From positions 3,658,001 to 3,722,000 of the forward strand of contig NZ_CP135275.1 of assembly GCF_032302195.1 (NCBI RefSeq): a stretch of 64,000 nt of DNA, written 5' to 3'. The notes under the pieces were generated by a model. The model was not told where the DNA came from. It searched no databases and saw only the letters and a list, made by a program, of their open reading frames with translations. The position numbers were made by a program, and so were the translations under genes. This document shows, in pieces, positions 57,856 to 64,000 of this stretch; the first letter of the stretch is position 1, and every line of letters starts with the position of its first letter. The stretch is from Paenibacillus sp. MMS20-IR301 (GTDB lineage Bacteria; Bacillota; Bacilli; Paenibacillales; Paenibacillaceae).

Positions 57856-59613
57856 ATGCGTCAGCTGTACAGAAAGTATATTTATCTGCCGTTTGTCGAC
57901 CTGAGCTTCCGCTCCAAATTGTTTCTGGTATTCGTCCTGGTAACCATTATTCCAATGATGCTTCTCGTCTATTTCTCGTATGAACTTACAAAATCTAAAC
58001 TTACCGAGCAGATCTACATCAATATGATGAGCTCAACCGCGCAGATTAATAAGAACCTGGAGAATAAGCTGGACAGCTATGAGCATATCTCTGCTTCTAT
58101 CTATCTCGATGACCGGCTGGCCAGCTATCTGACCGCTGAATACATCGATGATCCGTCTTATCTCGACGTCTATAAGTACATTGGCAACCGTATTGATACG
58201 GTGATGGCGGCTTACCCTGATTTTGACAGCGCATTCATCTATACCGACAATCCTACACTGCCTAAGGATAATTACTATATCAAGCCCGTCACCCCTGAGG
58301 TTCAGGATACCGAGCTGTACAAGCAGCTCCAGCAGTCGCACGGCAATATCATCTATCTGACCTCTCCCCAGAGCGCAGACAGCCCCGCCATGTTCACACT
58401 CGCCAGACAGCTGAACAATAACCGGAACCAGTACCCTTACGGGACGCTGGTCTTCCGTATCTCTGAATCCGTAATCTATTCCCTTATGGAGAAGGAAGCC
58501 GGCGGCAAGGATATCTTCATCATTAATGACCAGGGCATTATTCTGTCGTCCGCCGATAAGCAGCTGCTGGATACCAGCCTGCCGGAGCTGCTTCAGCACC
58601 AGTTTGCCGGGGAAGCCTCCGGCCGGTTCGACACCAGCTACAACGGGGTTAAGGCTTTTGCGGTCTACAACACGCTCGCCAACGGCTGGAAGACGGTGTC
58701 GATTGTCCCGTACGAGAGCATCATCCAGGATGCCAAGTCCCTGTCCCAGCTTATTATCAAAATCTCGCTCGCCTTCATCGGCGTAGCCCTGCTGCTGATC
58801 TATATTACCGCTTCGCTGTTCAGCAACCGCATCCGGACCTTAATGCGGATGGTCCGGCGCATCGAGCGCGGCGATTTCAACCCGGCGAAGGAGGAGCAGC
58901 TCGGCAACGATGAGATCGGCCAGCTGCACTTCGCCTTCAACCAGATGACCGGCCGCCTGAGCGGCCTGATCAGCGAGGTGTCGCGCAAGGAGCTGCTCGG
59001 CAAGGAGGCGGAGCTTGACCTGCTGCAGGCCCAGATCAATCCGCATTTCCTGTATAACACGCTTGGCTCCATCTCCTCCCTGGCTGTTAAGCATCAGGAC
59101 AGCCAGATCCAGGATATGGTGCAGAACCTGGCCAAGTTCTACCGGATCTCGCTCAACAAAGGCAAGAGCATTCTGACGATCAATGAGGAGATCCGGCTGA
59201 CCCGGAGCTATAATGCGATCCAGCTGATCCGCTTCAAGGGGCAGCTGAACATTACCTATACAATAGATGAAACGATTCTGCCTTACTCTACCGTCAAGCT
59301 GACGCTGCAGCCCTTTATCGAGAACTCGGTGATTCATGCAGCCTGGAGCCAGGATAATCCGCTCAATATCCATATCAGGGGCGTTATTCAGGACAATGAT
59401 ATTATCCTGTCCGTGATTGATGACGGGATGGGCATGAGCCGGGAGACGCTGCAGCAGCTGCTTGGGGAGAAGCCCGGGCGCGGGTATGGCATTATGAACG
59501 TGGACCGGCGGATCAAGCTGAAGTTCGGCGAGTATTACGGGGTAAAAGTGTACAGCCGGCTGGGCATCGGCACCGTCGTGCAGATCCGGCTTCCGCAGAA
59601 GGCTGTCTGGTGA
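57856..59613 (+). CDS. YesM-type membrane sensor histidine kinase
   Basis: Kinase of 585 residues: transmembrane helix about 21-43, extracellular sensor region to about 295, second helix about 297-320, HAMP (IRTLMRMVRRIERGDFNPAK), His_kinase block with AQINPHFLYNTLGSISS (phospho-His) and ATPase domain with LQPFIENSVIHAAW, DDGMGMS and GRGYGIMNVDRR. AAAAGGGG lies 8 bases before the ATG. It is divergent from the LplABC-type operon and should sense its sugar. No response regulator gene follows: a 434-base gap and a leftward gene come next. The partner regulator must be elsewhere. Confidence 0.92.
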   Translation: MRQLYRKYIYLPFVDLSFRSKLFLVFVLVTIIPMMLLVYFSYELTKSKLTEQIYINMMSSTAQINKNLENKLDSYEHISASIYLDDRLASYLTAEYIDDPSYLDVYKYIGNRIDTVMAAYPDFDSAFIYTDNPTLPKDNYYIKPVTPEVQDTELYKQLQQSHGNIIYLTSPQSADSPAMFTLARQLNNNRNQYPYGTLVFRISESVIYSLMEKEAGGKDIFIINDQGIILSSADKQLLDTSLPELLQHQFAGEASGRFDTSYNGVKAFAVYNTLANGWKTVSIVPYESIIQDAKSLSQLIIKISLAFIGVALLLIYITASLFSNRIRTLMRMVRRIERGDFNPAKEEQLGNDEIGQLHFAFNQMTGRLSGLISEVSRKELLGKEAELDLLQAQINPHFLYNTLGSISSLAVKHQDSQIQDMVQNLAKFYRISLNKGKSILTINEEIRLTRSYNAIQLIRFKGQLNITYTIDETILPYSTVKLTLQPFIENSVIHAAWSQDNPLNIHIRGVIQDNDIILSVIDDGMGMSRETLQQLLGEKPGRGYGIMNVDRRIKLKFGEYYGVKVYSRLGIGTVVQIRLPQKAVW

Positions 59614-59655
59614 ATTAGCTAAAGAGGGGAACAGCTACACGCGAAAACTGAGTGA

Positions 59656-59840
59656 TAGTTGTATTTCGTACAACTAAAAATGATCAAATGGGGCATGCCC
59701 AACTTTTAACTGCACTCTGTACAACTAAATCTGCACAAATAGGCTAAACCGCCCTATATCCGGCAGTTTAATTGCACGAAATACAATTAAAGCGATAATC
59801 GCGGGAAAATGAGGTGTTTTAGTTGTACGAAGTGCAGTTA
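59656..59840. repeat. Four-site inverted repeat element (family E)
   Basis: Four 21-base near-palindromes begin at 59656, 59707, 59769 and 59820 (start-to-start 51, 62, 51). The first is TAGTTGTA-N5-TACAACTA. By the asymmetric centre (TTTCGT or CTCTGT) the first two read forward and the last two reverse. Site 1 resembles site 3, and site 2 resembles site 4. The element fills part of the 434-base convergent gap 59614-60047; no gene is supported in the rest. Confidence 0.87.
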
Positions 59841-59991
59841 AGCCCGATTAGGGTGGGCGGCTGTGCGGAGCGGCTTGTATGATAGCGGGCTGTACGGTGG
59901 AGAATTTACCGGAGTCGGAGGTCACGTTAGCTTAATGCCCTTGCCTAGTCTGGAACATTATGCTCATAAAGGTTTGAGCCGAAATTCCAAC

Positions 59992-60023
59992 AAAAAGCCG
60001 CCGGATTCCAATCCGGCAGCTTT
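59992..60023 (-). terminator. Terminator of the deaminase gene
   Basis: Leftward, GCTGCCGGATT pairs with AATCCGGCGGC and is followed by TTTTTG. It lies 25 bases after the stop. Confidence 0.85.
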
Positions 60024-60047
60024 GAGGATCAGTGTCCTATATCCCAT

Positions 60048-60515
60048 TTACCCTTTTAGATTGTGCGGAAAATAATCGGATAATATCTTTAGGCTTTCTT
60101 CCCGCAATATGCCGCCTGTAACTTTAGGTTTATGATAAGATTTTTCAAATACAATTTGAGAAGCATGACTGCCCTGCTCGTCTAAAAGCTTACACAGATC
60201 GATATCACTGGCAGCATAAACGAGTCGCCCAAGCTTAGTCCAAACCATCGCCCCGGAGCACATAAAACAGGGTTCACAGCTTGAATATAACGTGTATTCC
60301 TGTAAATCGGTAATGTGTGTTTCTGCACAGAATCTCCGCAGCAAGCCTGCTTCAGCATGGAACGTTGGATCAGTCGCAGAATAGATCTGGTTCTCGTTAC
60401 TATAAACAATTTCACCATTTTTAACCAATACTGCGCCAAAAGGTTCGTTACCATGCTCAACAGCAAGCTGAGAAAGCCTAATTGCTTCTTTCATGAACAA
60501 TTCGTCTTGATTCAT
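60048..60515 (-). CDS. Nucleoside/nucleobase deaminase (guanine-deaminase-like)
   Basis: Zinc enzyme of 155 residues of the cytidine-deaminase fold. Zinc ligands and acid/base are in TFHAEAGLL (His, Glu) and SSCEPCFMCSGAMVW (two Cys). The N-terminal FGAVLVKNGEIV and short length fit GuaD/TadA-related deaminases; the ending NLKG and the lack of a TadA-type RNA-binding tail favour a free nucleobase or nucleoside (guanine, cytosine or similar). AAGGGA lies 8-9 bases before the ATG. It is a single-gene unit with its own terminator. Confidence 0.88.
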   Translation of the reverse strand: MNQDELFMKEAIRLSQLAVEHGNEPFGAVLVKNGEIVYSNENQIYSATDPTFHAEAGLLRRFCAETHITDLQEYTLYSSCEPCFMCSGAMVWTKLGRLVYAASDIDLCKLLDEQGSHASQIVFEKSYHKPKVTGGILREESLKILSDYFPHNLKG

Positions 60516-60594
60516 TATTCTTTTCCCTTCCTTCTACCCTCTATGATAGTTTTATTGAAATAGATGGTTATTTTCCCCAGCTGTCTTAAGTCAA

Positions 60595-61398
60595 TTATGC
60601 TCTTCCAATCATCAAAGCATGGTAGTTCACAACGCGCAGACCTCTTGACGTGGCATGCTGATTAAATATTTCCTCTACATCTTCTAAGCATTCCTGCCAC
60701 ACGGTTTTCTTCAGCGATTCCTTCTGGCCAAAACATTTCTTAATCAGCACATCCTCGGGAGTCGACAGATATTCAACCTCATCAAATATCTGCAGTTCAA
60801 TCCGCTCCAGATTACTGTCGGACATTTGACGTTCATACTTCGCTGTAAGATCCCCCAGGTAACTGTCTGGAAGTGGTGAATACAACCCCGGAAATAAACT
60901 TCTAAGGCCTCCATCCGTCCCGCAGTGGTATAGCCCCAGCGCAATGCCGCCAGGCTTTAAGATCCGATGCCCCTCCGTCATTCCCTTGTGAAACAGCCAG
61001 GGGCCTTTCTTGGTGTAGATTACATCAAAAGAATCATTGGAAAACGGCAATGGTTTATTGGCATCCACTACAAGAAATTTCACGGATGCACTGGCGCCTT
61101 CATTCGCTAATGCTATGTATCCTTCATCGGCGTCGATTCCCATGACTTCTTTTGCTGTATGGGCAAACGTCTTCGTGAACTCACCGTGGCCGCAGCCAAC
61201 GTCCAAAACCTTCGCGTTCTCATGAAGAACAGACGAAATTTTCTCCGTAAAAATCACTTCCGCACACGGCTCGTCAAACACAGATTTCCAAGGGTATTTG
61301 TAGCCTCCGCTTTCTAAGGCCAAATTCGCATGCCACTCAGGCGTTTGCGGGGTGACCCAATCGGGATGCTTCATTGGATCAAACAGTAATATAGTCAC
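60595..61398 (-). CDS. Class I SAM-dependent methyltransferase
   Basis: Methyltransferase of 267 residues. SAM-binding motif I is VLDVGCGHGEFTKTF (about residues 63-77), the acidic end of strand 2 is VMGIDADEG, and motif IV-like VIYTKKGPWLF follows SNDSFD. The C-terminal part (EVEYLSTPEDVLIKKCFGQ) is a mixed alpha/beta cap. A small-molecule substrate is likely but not identifiable. The start is GTG 61396-61398 with AGAGGAG 8 bases upstream. It follows the deaminase region with no shared operon evidence. Confidence 0.9.
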   Translation of the reverse strand: MTILLFDPMKHPDWVTPQTPEWHANLALESGGYKYPWKSVFDEPCAEVIFTEKISSVLHENAKVLDVGCGHGEFTKTFAHTAKEVMGIDADEGYIALANEGASASVKFLVVDANKPLPFSNDSFDVIYTKKGPWLFHKGMTEGHRILKPGGIALGLYHCGTDGGLRSLFPGLYSPLPDSYLGDLTAKYERQMSDSNLERIELQIFDEVEYLSTPEDVLIKKCFGQKESLKKTVWQECLEDVEEIFNQHATSRGLRVVNYHALMIGRA

Positions 61399-61571
61399 AC
61401 TAACAGCTCCTCTCTGAAAATACCCACTACTTTGAAAGCACGAAGCAACATAGAGATTGGGCTTATTATATCAAGCTGAAATAGAAATCGTTGTATGAAA
61501 TGCTATAATCTCCTCTAAAAAAAGTGATTAGCTCGAAAATTCGTGTATTTGGGCTGTTTGGCTGGACATAC

Positions 61572-61621
61572 AAACAGGAGTATCCCGCAAGCCATTGATG
61601 GCCGGCAGGACACTCCTGTTT
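61572..61621 (-). terminator. Hairpin after the SLH glycosidase gene
   Basis: AAACAGGAGT (61612-61621 read leftward) pairs with ACTCCTGTTT around a GC-rich loop. The tail TGTATG is weak. Confidence 0.5.
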
Positions 61622-61634
61622 CACTGTTGTACGC

Positions 61635-64000
61635 TTAAGGGGCAGCGTTCAGCAAATTATAGATCAGCTGGGCTGCTTCAGCCCGGGTAGCGTTCCCTTT
61701 GGGAGCGAACTGGCCCGGGGCTTGACCCTGAACCAGCCTCAGCCCAGCCGCCTTCAATACAGCGGATTCCGCCCACGGTGACACGAGGTTCAGGTCGTCA
61801 AAAGCAGAAGCAAGAGAACTCTCCGGCTTCACGCCGTTGTTCAACTCGTAAGCCTGCATCAGCATCACTGCAGCCTCCTCGCGGGTAACCCGCGCATCCG
61901 GCTCGAACCGCTCCGCAGCTCTGCCGCTGATGATCCCCGCCTTGTAGGCTATTGAGACAGCATCCGCATACCACGCATCCGGCGCTACATCCTTGAAGTC
62001 TGCTTCACCAGCCGCAGAAAGTCCCAGGGAATGAACGAGCATAGCCGTGAATTCAGCCCGCGTCACCGTCCGTCCCGGCTCGAACTTGTCTGCGCCGGTG
62101 CCTTGAATAAGCAGCTTCGCCGCCAGCTCCTGTATAACCGCGCTCGCCCAATGAGCCTCCGGCACATCGGCGAAGCTCCGGTTCAGTTCCAGAACGGCAT
62201 AGGTGCTGAAGTGGCTGACCTTGGCCGTTAATACTCCATTACGGTACTCCGCCTTAATATATTCCAGCTTCCCGTTATCGGCAATATAATAGAGGCCGCC
62301 CCGCTTAACATCGAAGCCACCTGCAGCTGCCAGGCTCAGCGTGACCGGCGGATTGAATGCGGAGAGCGTCTCCGCCGCCCCGGATGTAGCGGCAGCCGAC
62401 AAGCTGAAGGTATAGATATCCCCTTTCAAGGCAATCTCCGCATGAAGGCTTCCCGCAGCAGCGGCAATGCTGTCAGCCCCCTTGCTGCCCGGCGGTACGA
62501 GATTCAGTGAGATTACACTGTCTTCACGTTGGTTCTCCGGCAGCTTGTTCAGCAGCTGGCGGAGCAGCTCCGCCGGAATCTGCAGCGCCAGCTTGCCGGA
62601 TTTCACTTCCAGTGTATGGTCCGCCAGCTTGCGGATTACAGCAGAAGACAGCTGAATTTCCTGCACCTCCGCCTTGAGCTCCACAACAACGCGTCCTGCC
62701 GCCTGATCAAGCGCCAGCATATCCGGCGTGAGAGTCAGCGTTCCGTCAGCAGGGGTTTGGGTTACAGTACTGCCGGAGGCGCTACTGCTGCTGACGATAT
62801 CAATGCTGTTGCTATTGTTACCGCCGTTATTGCTCCCGTTATTTCCATTATTTCCGTTATTCCCGTTTCCGTCCGGATTACCGGGATTCTCAGGCTCGGG
62901 ATTCCCCGGGTGCTCAGGATTTCCGGGTTCCTCAGCAACTTTCGTCAGCTTCACCAGCTTCGATTCGGCAGGCTGCAGGGTCAGCGCCCACGAGCCTGTA
63001 ATGGACGTTGTTTGACCTGTCCACAGGTCCTTCATCGTGTAGAATTCCGCGGCATCCAGTCCGGCGCGTGCGAGATTCACATTCTTCTCCGCCGGAGCTG
63101 TGGCGCTGTAGTTGAATACAGCCAGATAATAATCGCTGCCGTCCTGCAGCACGAAGGTATCTGCGGCATTCGCATTCGTGTTGCCTTCCAGCGGCTTGAA
63201 GGCCTGCCCCTTCAGGGCTACCCCAAGAATATCCGTATTGTTATACAAGGCCGTCATATATTCCTGCGCTTTGGCATCGTTCACATCATCCGAATCCAGC
63301 AGCACCGTTCCGGCAATAACACCGGAGTTCATCCGGCTGCGCGCTTCCGTCAGGCTGGCAGCACGGCTGAGCGCCAGATGATCGGGATCGGTGTAGGAAT
63401 AGATCGTTCCATTTTGCCAGAAGCCGTAAGTTAATGAATTCAGCATATATTCCGTCTCATTAATCCGGCCGAAGCTGTCGCAGGAGATGCGTCTGCTGTG
63501 CGCGTACTGGCTCGGGAAGATCGGTGCGATGGATTCACTGATGAACATGCTTCCGTCCAGCCGGTCCCGCACATAACCCATACCTTCATTATATGCCTGG
63601 ATTCCTGTCGTCACTTCCGGGTTGTAATGCTGCCCCTCCAGTGAGCCGTGAGTCAGGAAATCAAGCTTGATATAGGTGAAGCCAAGGCTCTTGAATTTGT
63701 CCAGGAAGTAATTCATCCGCAGTTGCGCTCCCGGATGTGTTACATCCAGCGGATAAGCTCCGTCCAGCGTCGGCAGGGGCTGGCCCGCAGCATCCTTCAG
63801 GACAATGTCGCCATACGTATACTGATTATTGGTACCTTCTACCGGCTGGTTCATATTGTTGCCCCAGTATACAAACGGTCCCCAGTAAATTCCCGCATGC
63901 TGGCCGTTGCCCTTGATCACTGCTACGGCATCGGCAAGCTGCCGGTCATTCAGATTATCCCAGTAAGAGTCCATATTAATGAATACATTGCCGTTGTTGC
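61635..64000 (-). CDS. GH27/36-like alpha-galactosidase with SLH anchor (partial, N-terminus outside window)
   Basis: Open to base 64000, so the N-terminus is missing; about 788 residues are visible. The GH27/36-type barrel shows KLDFLTHG (nucleophile Asp) and RRISCDSFGR (likely acid/base Asp), with FINMDSYWD near the visible start. A beta-sandwich follows (VKLTKVAEEPGN end). Then come a Pro/Gly/Asn linker with repeated GNNG units, a region of about 200 residues that resembles a cell-surface fibronectin-like or X-domain, and three SLH motifs near the C-terminus (FADVPEAHWASAVIQELA, FKDVAPDAWYADAVSIAY, FDDLNLVSPWAESAVLKA). The SLH repeats tether the enzyme to the cell wall, where it would release galactose or a related sugar from polysaccharides. 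Signal peptide not visible. Confidence 0.9.
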   Translation of the reverse strand, partial: NNGNVFINMDSYWDNLNDRQLADAVAVIKGNGQHAGIYWGPFVYWGNNMNQPVEGTNNQYTYGDIVLKDAAGQPLPTLDGAYPLDVTHPGAQLRMNYFLDKFKSLGFTYIKLDFLTHGSLEGQHYNPEVTTGIQAYNEGMGYVRDRLDGSMFISESIAPIFPSQYAHSRRISCDSFGRINETEYMLNSLTYGFWQNGTIYSYTDPDHLALSRAASLTEARSRMNSGVIAGTVLLDSDDVNDAKAQEYMTALYNNTDILGVALKGQAFKPLEGNTNANAADTFVLQDGSDYYLAVFNYSATAPAEKNVNLARAGLDAAEFYTMKDLWTGQTTSITGSWALTLQPAESKLVKLTKVAEEPGNPEHPGNPEPENPGNPDGNGNNGNNGNNGSNNGGNNSNSIDIVSSSSASGSTVTQTPADGTLTLTPDMLALDQAAGRVVVELKAEVQEIQLSSAVIRKLADHTLEVKSGKLALQIPAELLRQLLNKLPENQREDSVISLNLVPPGSKGADSIAAAAGSLHAEIALKGDIYTFSLSAAATSGAAETLSAFNPPVTLSLAAAGGFDVKRGGLYYIADNGKLEYIKAEYRNGVLTAKVSHFSTYAVLELNRSFADVPEAHWASAVIQELAAKLLIQGTGADKFEPGRTVTRAEFTAMLVHSLGLSAAGEADFKDVAPDAWYADAVSIAYKAGIISGRAAERFEPDARVTREEAAVMLMQAYELNNGVKPESSLASAFDDLNLVSPWAESAVLKAAGLRLVQGQAPGQFAPKGNATRAEAAQLIYNLLNAAP

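Noticed and set aside
59863..60075. 70-codon rightward open frame after repeat element E
   Set aside because: Runs through the deaminase terminator into the end of that gene; no ribosome site.

Overview
The window looks like chromosome of a Paenibacillus-type member of the Bacillota. The signs are strong AGGAGG-like ribosome sites, YesM-type sensor kinases, many sugar ABC importers and glycosidases, an S-layer-homology (SLH) anchored glycosidase, a tyrS T-box leader, a LicT/RAT antitermination system, a perfect 7-1-7 Fur box and several cre-like sites. No tRNA, rRNA, phage or insertion sequence was recognised. All functions are assigned by reading motifs; nothing was searched or computed.

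Layout. 1-9 kb: a sugar-binding lipoprotein (cut by the left edge), a YesM-type kinase, and a GH78 rhamnosidase plus GH2 beta-galactosidase pair. 9-17 kb: one long leftward operon holding a ribose-type (CUT2) ABC importer with two permeases, a GH3 enzyme, an alpha/beta-hydrolase esterase and beta-phosphoglucomutase. An AraC regulator fused to a GH39 module (17.4-19.9 kb) is divergent from it. 20-26 kb: a phosphoesterase gene and an Fe/phosphonate-type ABC importer with a divergent LysR regulator. 26-29.6 kb: a repeat array, a soluble MCP-like protein with a FIST sensor protein, and a small acidic protein. 29.6-31.6 kb: a Fur box with a possible sRNA, and tyrS with its T-box leader. 31.6-36.4 kb: licT-bglP-bglA for aryl-beta-glucoside uptake, with two RAT/terminator switches and a cre over the promoter. 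37.5-47.9 kb: an unusual cluster of proteases and nucleases without visible secretion signals. 48-54 kb: LOG-family protein, amidase, a repeat element, small hypothetical genes, a GNAT acetyltransferase and a DsbA-like thiol oxidoreductase. 54-59.6 kb: an LplABC-type importer with a divergent YesM-type kinase. 59.6-64 kb: another repeat element, a nucleoside deaminase, a methyltransferase and a large GH27/36-like SLH protein cut by the right edge.

How the genes work together. Most of the window feeds on plant-derived or microbial glycans: sensing by membrane kinases, AraC-GH39 and LicT; uptake by ABC and PTS systems; cleavage by GH1, GH2, GH3, GH78 and GH27/36-like enzymes; and entry to glycolysis through PgmB or 6-phospho-beta-glucosidase. 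cre-like sites suggest CcpA control of several units.

Three things stand out. (1) The GH3 enzyme carries the Lys-His ... Asp-x-His signature of the histidine acid/base subfamily known to act as retaining beta-glycoside phosphorylases, and it shares an operon with a beta-Glc-1-P mutase: a coherent phosphorolytic pathway. (2) The 37.5-47.9 kb cluster includes a 905-residue trypsin-like/EEP-nuclease/endonuclease-I fusion and could be a conflict or cell-death system. (3) Three long convergent intergenic gaps (26.1-26.6, 50.5 and 59.7 kb) contain dyad-like sites of unrelated sequence set at the same spacing, 50-52 bp with a 61-62 bp step between inverted halves, which is close to whole DNA turns. 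This may be an undescribed class of architectural or RNA element.
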